Origin: Pleomorphomonas sp. T1.2MG-36
GTDB taxonomy: Bacteria > Pseudomonadota > Alphaproteobacteria > Rhizobiales > Pleomorphomonadaceae
Reading direction: 5' to 3'
Length of the DNA: 64,000 bases
NCBI RefSeq assembly: GCF_950100655.1
Contig: NZ_CATNLY010000023.1
Location: 806,001 to 870,000, forward strand
The notes under the pieces were generated by a model that saw nothing but the letters and a program-made list of their open reading frames with translations, was not told the origin of the DNA and did not search any database. The stretch's first letter is position 1, and every line of letters starts with the position of its first letter. The translations under genes and the position numbers were made by a program. This document shows, one piece after another, positions 42,770-51,681 of the stretch.

Positions 42770-44347
42770 TCACTGATCCTGAGCCGGGTGGTCTTGGGCG
42801 GACATTGGGGCGGGGGCGGCGTGTCCCTTGGTGGAGGCGAGGACGATGGCCTCGTCCGTCGCCTCATGATCGGGCAGGTCGGCGGTGATCCGCCCCTGCG
42901 ACATCACCAGCACGCGGTCGGACACCGCGTGGACTTCCTTGAGATCCGAGGTGGCGAAGACCACCGCGAGGCCCTGATCGGCCAGTTCGCGCATGGTGCG
43001 GAACACCTCTTCCTTGGCGCCGATGTCGATGCCTCGGGTGGGTTCGTCGAGCAGAAGCACCCTGGGTTCGGTCATCAGGCTCTTGCCGATGACCACCTTC
43101 TGCTGGTTGCCGCCGGACAGGGATGTGATGGGCGTGTCCGGCGACGGCGCCTTGATGCGCAACGAGCGGAACAGCACGTCGATCGCCTTGCGTTCGGCAC
43201 CGCTCTGCACGGTGAAGAGCTTGGTGACTTTGGCAAGGCTGGCGAGCGACAGGTTCCTGCCGACGGAGAGATTCTGCACGAGACCGTCGCGCTGCCGATC
43301 CTCCGGCACCAGGAAGAGACCGGCGGCGATGCGCCGGGATACCGGCAACTGGTCGATCGCCTTGCCGTTGATGGTGACCGTGCCGCGCGCGTCGGCGCGC
43401 AGGCCGAACAGGCTTTCGAACAGTTCCGAGCGTCCGGCGCCCAGGAGACCGTAGATGCCGACGATCTCGCCAGCCCGGAAATCGACGCTGACATCGTCGA
43501 CGAGGTAACCGCCGCCCACGCGCGGAAGCTTGAGATCCCGCACCGACAGGACGGCCTCGCCCACCTTCACCTCGCGCTGCTGGCGCTTGGCGAATTCCGA
43601 CGTGCCGAGCATCTGGCGGATGATCCAGGGAATGGTTGCCTCGCCCTTGGGGGCGCTCGCCTGGAAATGGCCGTCGCGCAGCACCGTGAAGTAGTCGCCG
43701 ATGCGGACGAGTTCCTCAAGGCGGTGCGAGATGTAGATGATGGCGACGCCGGATTTCTTCAGCTCGGCGATGACGCGGAACAGCACTTCCACCTCGGAGG
43801 CCGACAGCGCCGAGGTCGGCTCGTCCATGATCAGGACCTTGACGTCGTCGGCCAGCGCCTTGGCGATCTCGACGATCTGCTGCTCGCCGATCCTGAGATC
43901 GTCGACCAGCGTGTCGGGGTCGATGTCGTGCTCGAGGCGGGCGAGCAGTTCCTTCGCCCGCTCGCGCTGGCGCGCCATGTCGATATGGATGCCCGCCTTG
44001 GTCATGTCGCGACCGAGGAAGATGTTCTCGGTGACCGTGAGATTGGGGCAGAGATTGAGTTCCTGGAAGACGATACCGATGCCCTTTTGCGCCGCGTCGA
44101 GCACCGATGAGAACTCCACCTCCTCGCCACCCATCAGGATGCGGCCGGACGTCGCCCGATCGACGCCGGCGAGGATGCGCATCAGCGTCGACTTGCCGGC
44201 GCCATTCTCGCCGATCAGCACGTTCACGGAGCGCTCGTAGACATCGAAGTCGACGTCTTCCAAGGCGATGGTGCCGGGGAAGACGCGGGTCATCTTCTCG
44301 GCACGAAGAATGACCGCCGGCGCGTCGGTCCGTTCCAGCGCGCTCAT
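42770..44347 (-). CDS. Sugar ABC transporter ATP-binding protein, RbsA-type (two nucleotide-binding domains)
   Basis: 525-aa tandem ATPase as in RbsA/XylG. Domain 1 has Walker A GENGAGKST at 46-54 and DEPTSALS. Domain 2 (from about residue 260) has the degenerate Walker A GLLGAGRSE, with Arg for Lys, normal for the C-terminal half of this family, plus LSGGNQQKVVIG and DEPTRGIDIG. The ATG at 44347 overlaps the DUF2291 stop by 4 bases; the longer frame upstream is a shadow of that gene and is rejected. Confidence 0.91.
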   Translation of the reverse strand: MSALERTDAPAVILRAEKMTRVFPGTIALEDVDFDVYERSVNVLIGENGAGKSTLMRILAGVDRATSGRILMGGEEVEFSSVLDAAQKGIGIVFQELNLCPNLTVTENIFLGRDMTKAGIHIDMARQRERAKELLARLEHDIDPDTLVDDLRIGEQQIVEIAKALADDVKVLIMDEPTSALSASEVEVLFRVIAELKKSGVAIIYISHRLEELVRIGDYFTVLRDGHFQASAPKGEATIPWIIRQMLGTSEFAKRQQREVKVGEAVLSVRDLKLPRVGGGYLVDDVSVDFRAGEIVGIYGLLGAGRSELFESLFGLRADARGTVTINGKAIDQLPVSRRIAAGLFLVPEDRQRDGLVQNLSVGRNLSLASLAKVTKLFTVQSGAERKAIDVLFRSLRIKAPSPDTPITSLSGGNQQKVVIGKSLMTEPRVLLLDEPTRGIDIGAKEEVFRTMRELADQGLAVVFATSDLKEVHAVSDRVLVMSQGRITADLPDHEATDEAIVLASTKGHAAPAPMSAQDHPAQDQ

Positions 44348-45075
44348 TGGGATCCTCCCGCCGGACCGATCAGAACCGGGGTCAGCAGGATCTTGTCGGT
44401 GGCCGTGTTGAGCGAGAAGGTGCCGGAGTAGGCTATCGTCTGGCCGGTGGCCAGCCCTTCGACGACCGTCTTGAGTTCCTCGGCAACGCGACCATTGAAG
44501 GCGCGGCCGACCTCGGCGAACTCGAGCTGGTTGGTGAAATTCTGGAAGTTGATGAAGGGCATGGCGTCGCGCAGCGAGTTGCCCTTGATGACCGGACCGA
44601 TCTGGATCGTGACTGGCACCGGCCCCTTCGGGGTCGCGACATCGATCAGCACGGTACCGGCACGGGAGGCCGTGTTCTTCTCCTTGATCACCGCCGTGCC
44701 CTTGACGACGAAGCTCCAGGGGCTCCCTTCCTCGGCGGGGCGATGACCGAACTCCGGTCCGGCCTTGTCGAGGCCGCCTTCGATGGCCGCGATGACCGTC
44801 TCGATCGGAAATGCCTTGTCGCGAACCACCGGAATGACCTCGCCATCCCAAAGCTTGGTCACGTAGTCCACGCCATTGAATTTCTGCTGGGCCGCATCGG
44901 ACTCGCTCTGGATCGGCAGGATCTTGCAACCGGCCAATGCCACTGCCAGCACACCGGCAACGATGAGACGCCTTGAAAGCTTTGCGCCGCCCTGGCCGCG
45001 AAAAGCGGCGAACGACTGATTGTCGGCCGTGCCGGCGAAAGGCCGACGCGACGCAGCATGGTCTGGCATGCTCAT
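44344..45075 (-). CDS. DUF2291-family predicted lipoprotein
   Basis: 243-aa protein with a long N-terminal part, a hydrophobic stretch and the lipobox VALAGC (Cys50), predicting a periplasm-facing lipoprotein. The mature part is beta-rich (SFVVKGTAVIKEKNTASRAGTVLIDVATP) and matches DUF2291, a family often encoded with CUT2 sugar transporters; its role is unknown. It is first in the transporter operon. The first ATG (45075) is only 0-1 bases from GGGAGG, so the second ATG (45069), 6 bases from it, may be the true start. It could be a receptor-associated or assembly factor for the transporter. Confidence 0.8.
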   Translation of the reverse strand: MSMPDHAASRRPFAGTADNQSFAAFRGQGGAKLSRRLIVAGVLAVALAGCKILPIQSESDAAQQKFNGVDYVTKLWDGEVIPVVRDKAFPIETVIAAIEGGLDKAGPEFGHRPAEEGSPWSFVVKGTAVIKEKNTASRAGTVLIDVATPKGPVPVTIQIGPVIKGNSLRDAMPFINFQNFTNQLEFAEVGRAFNGRVAEELKTVVEGLATGQTIAYSGTFSLNTATDKILLTPVLIGPAGGSQ

Positions 45076-45115
45076 CCTCCCTAGGGTCGCGGGGATCTCC
45101 GTCCCGAACCTTATG

Positions 45116-45148
45116 TTTCGATTATTTTCGTTTTCTATCGTTTGTCAA
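45116..45148 (-). promoter_or_regulatory. Promoter with DeoR-type operator (transporter operon)
   Basis: Minus-strand promoter: -35 TTGACA (45148-45143), 16-bp spacer, -10 AATAAT (45126-45121), about 45 bp before the DUF2291 start. Overlapping it on the plus strand (45116-45143) are three T(T/A)TCG pentamers at exact 10-bp steps (45116, 45126, 45136). The same arrangement recurs at 46514-46541. Binding here would block RNA polymerase. The rest of the 423-bp gap 45076-45498 holds no gene I can support. Confidence 0.75.
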
Positions 45149-45498
45149 CGGATCATTCGCATCTATTGACCGCCACCGGATTGTGCGGCGTGAACGGGAT
45201 GACATTTTCAGCCGTTTTCCGCAGGCCCGTTTCAGGATGGGGCTGACCTTCGATCCCCGACCACCCAAACAAACGCCAACGAACGCCAAATCGCGCGCTA
45301 TTAGACAAAAGTCGATAATATTCGAAAGGTAGCAAGCCGCCTCAACCCTCGCCACAAGCGAGCAAAATGCCGCCTGCAAGCATCGATCGGCCGAGCATTG
45401 GGACAACGAGTCGCCCCGACGCCATCGCGACGGCGCACCACAAGACACTGGTGAAGATGACGCAGTCCGTCGATCGTCGAACTAACGGGAGTTCGCCA

Positions 45499-46356
45499 TC
45501 AGGTGGCGACGATCAGCTCGATGCCCCGACGTTCGAACTCCTTGGCATCACCGTCGGCGATGCCGTCGTCGGTCACGAACGAATGGATCACATCGAGATT
45601 GCCGAGGCGGGTGAAGGACGTGCGATTGATCTTGGACGAATCGGCCACAAGATAAACGTGGGCGGCCGCCTTGATCATCGCCTCCTTGAGCTGCAAGTCG
45701 GCAAAGCTGGGATAGGTAAGCCCGGCATCGACCGACACGCCGGCCGTCGCGAGAAACAGCTTCGACGCGAAGATATTGCGAAAATACTCGACGGACTTGT
45801 CGCCCGAGAGCGACAGCGTCGGCGCCTTGAACTGGCCGCCGGGCATATGCACGGCATAGCCGGGAACAGCGCCGAGGATGATGGCGATATTGAGCGCGTT
45901 GGTGATGACCGTCAGGTTTTCGCGGGTGGTCAGGCGCTGGGCGATCTCGGTGGTCGTCGAGCCGGCATCGAGAATGATGGTCTCGTTGTTCTTGACCAGC
46001 GACGCCGCCTTGGCGCCGATCTTGCGCTTGCGATCCATGTTCTCGATGTGCTGCAGCGACATGGTGCCGACCTGCTGCTGCACCGTCTTGAGATAGGCGC
46101 CGCCATGCTCGCGCAGGATATGACCGTCCTGCTCGAGCCGCTCAAGATCCTGGCGGATGGTGGCTTCGGACACCTTGAAGGCCTGCGACAGTTCGCGCAC
46201 GCGGGCGCTGCCTTCTTCCTGAAGCCATTCGAGAATCTTCATGCGCCGGGGCTCGGCGAGAAGTCCGGTGAAAGCGGGCGCATCAGCCGCGGCAGCGCCG
46301 CGCTTGCCGGACGACCCCACGTCCGCCCCGCTACCATTCGATGCTTCTGTCACCAT
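45499..46356 (-). CDS. DeoR-family transcriptional regulator
   Basis: 285-aa repressor. The DeoR helix-turn-helix lies at about residues 35-90 (RRMKILEWLQEEGSARVREL then VSEATIRQDLERLEQDG), and the DeoRC sugar-phosphate sensor domain follows (AGSTTTEIAQRL, VADSSKINRTSF). DeoR proteins usually sense phosphorylated sugars. It sits between the transporter operon (same strand) and the divergent isomerase operon; the two operators at 45116-45143 and 46514-46541 are its likely targets. About 30 low-complexity residues precede the HTH. Start chosen at ATG 46356; upstream frame is a shadow of the isomerase gene. Confidence 0.9.
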   Translation of the reverse strand: MVTEASNGSGADVGSSGKRGAAAADAPAFTGLLAEPRRMKILEWLQEEGSARVRELSQAFKVSEATIRQDLERLEQDGHILREHGGAYLKTVQQQVGTMSLQHIENMDRKRKIGAKAASLVKNNETIILDAGSTTTEIAQRLTTRENLTVITNALNIAIILGAVPGYAVHMPGGQFKAPTLSLSGDKSVEYFRNIFASKLFLATAGVSVDAGLTYPSFADLQLKEAMIKAAAHVYLVADSSKINRTSFTRLGNLDVIHSFVTDDGIADGDAKEFERRGIELIVAT

Positions 46357-46483
46357 GGGAACCTTCGCTTTCTTGCGATCCTTATAGCTCCGATTTCCCT
46401 TCAGCCGCCAAGTCTTTTTGGCAAATCGAGCCAACGAATGCCGTACCTGCGCCCTGTCGACAAGGGAACGGGCAAAAACCCTA

Positions 46484-46541
46484 TTGACAAAACGCCCCCT
46501 AAAAAACATCATCAAACGAAAGAAAGCGATAAAAATCGAAA
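46484..46541 (+). promoter_or_regulatory. Promoter with DeoR-type operator (isomerase-transketolase-kinase operon)
   Basis: -35 TTGACA (46484-46489), 17-bp spacer, -10-like CATCAT (46507-46512). Directly downstream, read on the minus strand at 46541-46514, are three T(T/A)TCG pentamers at 10-bp steps. This 28-bp site matches the one at 45116-45143 at 24 of 28 positions, and both have the same orientation relative to the gene they control. The start codon of the isomerase gene follows at 46585. Confidence 0.75.
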
Positions 46542-46584
46542 ATTGAATTCGTGTCGACGCAAGCCTCGTCGACGGGAGGATGGA

Positions 46585-48051
46585 ATGACGGACAAGTTCA
46601 AGCGCGAAGTGACCCTCGGCCTGGTGATCGGCAGCAGGCAGTTCTTCAACGGCGCACCCTGCATCAAGGCGCGCAACGATCTGGAGGCCCAGGCCGCCCG
46701 CCTCGGCATCCGCACGCTGATGCCGCCGGTGGATGCCACGGTGAACGGGGCCGTGCAGACGCGCGACGACGCCAAGCTCTATGGCCGCTTCTTCGCCGCC
46801 CACAAGGGCGAGATCGATGGTCTCGTCATCTCGCTGGCCAACTTCGGCGACGAGATCGCCATCATCGAGATGGTGATGGCCGCCAGCCTCGGTGTGCCGA
46901 TCCTGCTTCAGGCCTGCAACGACGAGTTCGACAAGGTCGACGTCAAGAGCCGCCGCGACGCCTTCTGCGGCAAGATCTCGGTCGCCAACAATTTCTACAA
47001 CTACGGCATTCCCTTCACCGAGACGACCAACCACACCTCCGACCTCGACGGCGAGGAATTCGGTCGCGACCTCGACGCCTTCTCCCGCGTCTGCCGCACG
47101 GTACGTGGCCTCAGCCACGCCCGCATCGGCGCCATCGGCGCCCGCACGGCGCCGTTCCAGACCATGCGCTACTCCGAAAAGCTGCTCCAGGCGATGGGCG
47201 TCACCGTGGTGCCGGTCGACCTCTCGGAAATCATCGGGCGTGCGAAGGCGATCGACGACAACGCCGCCAGTGTGAAGGACAAGCTTGTGGCCATCGGCGG
47301 CTACGGCAAGATCGACGCCCATATCCGTCCCGAACAGGTTCTGAAGCAGGCCAAGTGGGGTATCGCCATCGACGAGTGGATGGGCGAGAACGACTGCGAC
47401 GCCTCGGCGATCCAGTGCTGGCGGTCGCTGCAGGACAACTATGGCTGCGCCACCTGCCTCTCCATGAGCATGATGGGCGAGAAGCTGATGCCCAGCGCCT
47501 GCGAAGTGGACGTGCTCGGCACGCTGTCGATGTATGCGCTTACGCTCGCCGCCGGCCAGCCGGCCGCCATCCTCGACTGGAACAACAACTACGGCTACGA
47601 CCCCGACAAGTGCGTCGGCACCCACTGCGGCAACTATCCGAAGAGCTTCTTCGGCGACACGCCCAATATCGGCGAGCTCGACGTGCTCGGCGAGACCATC
47701 GGCCGTGACAAGTGCTTCGGCGCCGTCAAGGGCAAGGTGAAGGCCGGGCCGATGAGCTTCCTGCGCTTCTCCTCCGACGATCTCAACGCCACCATCAAAG
47801 CCTATGTCGGCGACGGCCGGTTCACCGATGATCCCTACGGCATGGACGGCGGCATCGCCGTGATTCAGGTCGAGAAACTGCGTCAGCTTCTCAAGGTGGT
47901 GACGCAGAACGGCTTCGAGCATCACGTCGCCATGGTGCGCGGCCAGGTGGCCGGCATCGTCGAAGAGGCAGTCAGCCGGTACATGAAGCTGCCCATCTAC
48001 CATCACAACGGCGAGGCCGTGCCGACGCTCGGCCTCAAGGCCTTCTGTTGA
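46585..48051 (+). CDS. L-fucose isomerase-like aldose-ketose isomerase (candidate D-apiose isomerase)
   Basis: 488-aa cytoplasmic isomerase of the fucose/arabinose isomerase group (COG2407-like). Likely metal ligands and catalytic residues are Glu307 in SACEVDVLG, Asp331 in ILDWNNNYG and His446/His447 in GFEHHVAM. It interconverts an aldose and ketose. It starts the operon isomerase, transketolase N and C subunits, FGGY kinase. Because simple pentoses would not need a private transketolase, a branched pentose such as apiose (to apulose) is the best contextual guess; L-fucose, D-arabinose and others are the alternatives. The frame is open far upstream, but GGGAGG before 46585 and the operator fix the start. 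Confidence 0.85.
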   Translation: MTDKFKREVTLGLVIGSRQFFNGAPCIKARNDLEAQAARLGIRTLMPPVDATVNGAVQTRDDAKLYGRFFAAHKGEIDGLVISLANFGDEIAIIEMVMAASLGVPILLQACNDEFDKVDVKSRRDAFCGKISVANNFYNYGIPFTETTNHTSDLDGEEFGRDLDAFSRVCRTVRGLSHARIGAIGARTAPFQTMRYSEKLLQAMGVTVVPVDLSEIIGRAKAIDDNAASVKDKLVAIGGYGKIDAHIRPEQVLKQAKWGIAIDEWMGENDCDASAIQCWRSLQDNYGCATCLSMSMMGEKLMPSACEVDVLGTLSMYALTLAAGQPAAILDWNNNYGYDPDKCVGTHCGNYPKSFFGDTPNIGELDVLGETIGRDKCFGAVKGKVKAGPMSFLRFSSDDLNATIKAYVGDGRFTDDPYGMDGGIAVIQVEKLRQLLKVVTQNGFEHHVAMVRGQVAGIVEEAVSRYMKLPIYHHNGEAVPTLGLKAFC

Positions 48052-48083
48052 CGGCCTGCCGGTCGCAACCCGGAGAATAGGAA

Positions 48084-48932
48084 ATGCCTCTTTCAACCGC
48101 CTCGGCGCCGGTTTCCGGCGCCGACAGGATCGACATGGTCTGCGCCCGGGCTCTGAGCATTCGCCGCAGCGCCTTCACGATGGTGCACGAGGCCCGGCTC
48201 GGCCATCCCGGCGGCGACTTCTCGGCAGCCGACATCCTGGCGACGCTGTACTTCGGCGTCATGCGCTACGATCCCAACGAGCCGCGCCATCCGGACCGCG
48301 ACCGGTTCATCATGAGCAAGGGGCATTGCACCGGCGCCTTCTACTCGGTGCTGGCCCAGGCCGGCTACTTCCCCGAGGCCCAGCTCAAGACCTACATGCA
48401 GCCGCTGTCCATGCTGAACGGCCACCCCAACCGCAACTACCTGCCGGGCATCGAGACCAACACCGGACCGCTCGGACACGGACTGCCGGTCGCCGTCGGC
48501 GTCGCCATTGCCGGCAAGCTTGCCGCCAAGGACTATCGAACCTTCGTGCTGACCGGCGACGGCGAACTGCAGGAAGGCTCCAACTGGGAAGCGGCCATGG
48601 CGGCGGGCCACCGCAAGCTCAACCGCCTCACCGTCATCGTCGACCGCAACCGCCTGCAGCAGGGCGACCGCACCGAGGCCACCAACGGTCTCGATCCGCT
48701 CGACGACAAGTGGCGGGCCTTCGGCTTCCATGTCGAGATGATCGACGGCCACGACCATGCGACCCTGCTCGACGTGCTCGGCGCCGATCCGGCGAGCCGC
48801 GACAAGCCGCTCTGCGTCATCGCCAACACCATCAAGGGCAAGGGCGTGTCCTTCATGGAGGACAACGTCTCCTGGCACCACGGCGTTCCCACCGACGAAC
48901 AGTTCGCCCAGGCGATGAAGGAGCTCATCTGA
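48084..48932 (+). CDS. Transketolase, N-terminal (TPP-binding) subunit
   Basis: 282-aa subunit of a split transketolase. It has ARLGHPGGDFSAADILATLYF, the MSKGH motif (77-81) and the thiamine diphosphate-Mg motif GDGELQEGSNWEAAMAA...N with GDG at 158-160. It needs the C-terminal subunit encoded next (1-base overlap, TGATG) for activity. It moves a two-carbon ketol unit between sugar phosphates. A split form inside a sugar-specific operon suggests a dedicated donor, such as apulose 4-phosphate, rather than the housekeeping pentose phosphate role. Confidence 0.92.
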   Translation: MPLSTASAPVSGADRIDMVCARALSIRRSAFTMVHEARLGHPGGDFSAADILATLYFGVMRYDPNEPRHPDRDRFIMSKGHCTGAFYSVLAQAGYFPEAQLKTYMQPLSMLNGHPNRNYLPGIETNTGPLGHGLPVAVGVAIAGKLAAKDYRTFVLTGDGELQEGSNWEAAMAAGHRKLNRLTVIVDRNRLQQGDRTEATNGLDPLDDKWRAFGFHVEMIDGHDHATLLDVLGADPASRDKPLCVIANTIKGKGVSFMEDNVSWHHGVPTDEQFAQAMKELI

Positions 48933-49888
48933 TGTCGGCCGCCATCAAGACCAACGAGGGCCTGTACGACTGCCGCGACGCCTTCTCCAAGACGCTGGAA
49001 GCGCTGGCCGAGGCCGACGAGCGCGTGGTCGCCGTCGTCAACGACAGCGTCGGCTCCTCCAAGCTCGGCGGTTTCAAGAAGCGCTGGCCCGACCGGCTCG
49101 TCAACGTCGGCATCGCCGAGCAGAACATGGTCGGCGTCGGCGCCGGCCTTGCCAACGGCGGGCGCATTCCCTTCGTCTCCTGCGCCTCCTGCTTCCTGAC
49201 CGGGCGGGCGCTCGAGCAGGTGAAGGCCGACGTCGCCTACTCCAACACCAACGTCAAGCTGTGCGGCCAGTCGCCCGGCATCGGCTACGGCGAACTCGGC
49301 CCCACCCACCATTCGATCGAGGACCTCGCCTGGCTGAGGCCGCTCGCCAACCTTCTCACCATCGTGCCGTCTGACCCTTGGGAAACCGAGCAGGCCATTC
49401 GCTTTGCCGCCGCCCATGAGGGGCCGGTGTTCATCCGCGTCAGCCGCTATCCGGTACCGGCGCTCGATCATCGCCTCGATCGCATCGAGCCGGGCAAGGC
49501 GGAGGTGATGCGCGAAGGCGCCGACGTCGCCATCCTCGCCAACGGCGTCATGCTGCACAAGGCGCTTCAGGCGGCCCAGGTGCTGGCCGAGAGCGGCGTG
49601 TCGGCCCGTGTCGTCAACATGGCCTGGATGAACCCGCTCGACGTCGAGGCGATCGTCGATGCCGCGTCGACCGGCGCGGTGGTCACCGTGGAAGAGGCCA
49701 GCGTGCGCGGCGGCCTCGGCGGCGCCGTGGCCGAGACCCTCGCCCTCCACCGGCCCGTTCCGATGGAGATGCTGGGCTTCCCGGGCTTCGTGCCCACAGG
49801 ATCCGTCGACTTCCTGTTCGATCATTTTGGACTGACCGAAAACGGTATCGCAGACGCCGCGCGAAAGGCGATCAGCCGCAAGGGGTGA
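48932..49888 (+). CDS. Transketolase, C-terminal (pyrimidine-binding) subunit
   Basis: 318-aa partner subunit. The catalytic Glu63 that activates thiamine diphosphate lies in NVGIAEQNMVGVGAGLANGG; SPGIGYGELGPTHHSIED and the C-terminal transketolase domain with VTVEEASVRGGLGGAV are present. The start overlaps the stop of the N-terminal subunit by one base, so the two are made together. It forms the active site at the subunit interface. It ends with a GTGA/TGACGATG junction to the kinase gene. Confidence 0.92.
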   Translation: MSAAIKTNEGLYDCRDAFSKTLEALAEADERVVAVVNDSVGSSKLGGFKKRWPDRLVNVGIAEQNMVGVGAGLANGGRIPFVSCASCFLTGRALEQVKADVAYSNTNVKLCGQSPGIGYGELGPTHHSIEDLAWLRPLANLLTIVPSDPWETEQAIRFAAAHEGPVFIRVSRYPVPALDHRLDRIEPGKAEVMREGADVAILANGVMLHKALQAAQVLAESGVSARVVNMAWMNPLDVEAIVDAASTGAVVTVEEASVRGGLGGAVAETLALHRPVPMEMLGFPGFVPTGSVDFLFDHFGLTENGIADAARKAISRKG

Positions 49889-49890
49889 CG

Positions 49891-51354
49891 ATGGACAATG
49901 CGCTCGTCCTGGCCATCGACCAGGGAACCACCAACACCAAGGCGCTGCTCGTCGACAGGTCGGGAGCGGTGATCGCCTCCGCCTCCCGCCCGATGACGGT
50001 CGACTATCCCCAGTCCGGCTGGGCCGAGCAGTCGGCCGATGCCATCTGGACCGCCGTCAAGGCGGTCGTCGATGAACTGGCCGGCCATCCACGGGCGGCG
50101 GATGTCGTCGCGCTCGCGGTCTCCAACCAGCGCGAGTCGATCGTCGTCTGGGATGCCGCCACCGGCAAGCCGCTTGCGCCTTGCATCATCTGGCAGTGCC
50201 GCCGCACCGCTTCGGCCTGCGAGGCGCTGATTGCCGCCGGCCACGGCGACTTCGTCGAGGCCCGCACCGGCCTCGGCATCAATCCGCTGTTTCCGGCCAG
50301 CAAGATTGCCTGGGTTCTCGATCGCATCCCCGACGGTCGCGCACGGGCTGCGACGGGAGCCATCCGCGCCGGCACCATCGACAGCTGGTTGCTGTGGAAC
50401 TTCACCGGTGGCGCGATCCACGCCACCGACCACTCCAATGCCAGCCGCACCCAGCTCTTCGACACCGAGGCGCTTGCGTGGAGCGACGAGCTCTGCGCGC
50501 TGTTCGGCGTGCCGAAGGCCATGCTGGCCGACGTGAGATCCTCCGACAGCCGCTTCGGCGAGACGTCGGCCAACGTGACCGCCTTGCCGGCCGGCATTCC
50601 GGTCCACGGCATGATGGGCGACTCGCACGCCGCCCTGTTCGGCCATGGCGTGCGCGAACCGGGCACCGTCAAGGCAACCTACGGCACCGGCACGTCGCTG
50701 ATGTCGCTGGTACCGAAACGCGTCCGCTCGCGTCACGGTCTTTCGGGCACGATCGCCTGGAGTCTCGGCGGCCGCGTGTGGCACGCCCTTGAGGGCAACA
50801 TCTCGGTTTCCGGCCAGACGGTCGCCTTCATGGCATCGCTTCTCGGCGTGAAGGACGCCGCAGAGCTTGCCGAGCTCGCCATGACTGTGCCGTCGAGCAA
50901 CGGCGTCACCTTCATTCCGGCGCTGGTCGGGCTCGGGGCGCCGCATTGGCGCAACGATGTGCGCGGGGAAATTTCCGGTCTGGCGCTCGGTACCCAGCCC
51001 GCGCATCTGGCCCGCGCCGCCGTCGAGGCCGTGGCCTTTCAGGTGGCGGACGTGTTCTCGGCCATGGAGGCCGACATCGGCGCTCCGCTCTCGGGTCTGT
51101 CGGTCGATGGCGGCGCTTCGCGCAATGACTTCCTGATGCAGTTCCAAGCCGACATTCTCGACCGGCCGCTTCGCCGCGGCAAGTTCCCCGAGGTGAGCGC
51201 CCTTGGTGCCGCCTCGGTGGCTTTCCATGGCCTGGGTCTCGGCATGACGACCAGCGGCGAGGGACAGACTCTGTTCGCGCCGGCGATGCCAGCAGACACG
51301 CGCCAGGCACACCTTGCCGGTTGGCGCAAAGCGATCGACCATCTCCTCGCCTGA
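49891..51354 (+). CDS. FGGY-family carbohydrate kinase (candidate apulose/ketopentose kinase)
   Basis: 487-aa kinase of the glycerokinase/xylulokinase family. The N-terminal phosphate-binding loop AIDQGTTNTKA, CIIWQCRRT (GlpK-like), the hinge GMMGDSHAALFGHG and the C-terminal SVDGGASRNDFLMQFQADIL are intact. It phosphorylates a keto sugar, probably the product of the upstream isomerase, before transketolase cleavage. I chose ATG 49891 (AAGGGG 5 bases upstream); GTG 49885 overlapping the upstream stop is the alternative. The operon ends at the terminator 51384-51419. Confidence 0.88.
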   Translation: MDNALVLAIDQGTTNTKALLVDRSGAVIASASRPMTVDYPQSGWAEQSADAIWTAVKAVVDELAGHPRAADVVALAVSNQRESIVVWDAATGKPLAPCIIWQCRRTASACEALIAAGHGDFVEARTGLGINPLFPASKIAWVLDRIPDGRARAATGAIRAGTIDSWLLWNFTGGAIHATDHSNASRTQLFDTEALAWSDELCALFGVPKAMLADVRSSDSRFGETSANVTALPAGIPVHGMMGDSHAALFGHGVREPGTVKATYGTGTSLMSLVPKRVRSRHGLSGTIAWSLGGRVWHALEGNISVSGQTVAFMASLLGVKDAAELAELAMTVPSSNGVTFIPALVGLGAPHWRNDVRGEISGLALGTQPAHLARAAVEAVAFQVADVFSAMEADIGAPLSGLSVDGGASRNDFLMQFQADILDRPLRRGKFPEVSALGAASVAFHGLGLGMTTSGEGQTLFAPAMPADTRQAHLAGWRKAIDHLLA

Positions 51355-51383
51355 CGAACGGCGCGGGCAGGGCTTCAACCGGA

Positions 51384-51419
51384 CGGCGGGACGATTCCAC
51401 GGAATCGTCCCGCCGTTTT
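51384..51419 (+). terminator. Rho-independent terminator of the isomerase-kinase operon
   Basis: Perfect 15-bp inverted repeat CGGCGGGACGATTCC / GGAATCGTCCCGCCG (51384-51398, 51401-51415) followed by TTTT, 29 bp after the kinase stop. Confidence 0.9.
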
Positions 51420-51604
51420 CTGTCGTCCACCGGCCCCGTCCGTGATGACCGAAGCAGACGCTGACCGTCAGCTTTTAGTCTAGCCATCGGCGCTGCAACC
51501 GTCGTCCATTTCTTGTCTCTGGTTCAAAAAGAGTGAGTAAAAACCTGTACCGCCAATGACATGGGCCACATGACGGCTTAGCAAGCACCAAAACTCAAAG
51601 CGAC

Positions 51605-51657
51605 ATGAGAAAATGTTTTCTCATATTGACTTCACCTAAGAGAAAAGGTTTTTTCAT
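51605..51657. promoter_or_regulatory. Tandem LacI-family operators upstream of the LacI-GH127 operon
   Basis: Perfect site ATGAGAAAA-TG-TTTTCTCAT (51605-51624) and a second, imperfect one AGAGAAAA-GG-TTTTTTCA (51639-51656, 6 of 8 pairs). Their centres are 33 bp apart, about three helical turns, so both lie on the same DNA face. They are 25-77 bp before the LacI start, suggesting cooperative autorepression of the whole operon. Apart from these and the terminator, the 327-bp gap 51355-51681 is empty. Confidence 0.7.
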
Positions 51658-51681
51658 CTCCAACAAGCGAGGGAGGAAAAA

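Noticed and set aside
45367..46584. Long N-terminal extension of the isomerase frame, antisense to the DeoR gene
   Set aside because: The DeoR protein is intact on the minus strand and the operator, promoter and GGGAGG site fix the isomerase start at 46585.
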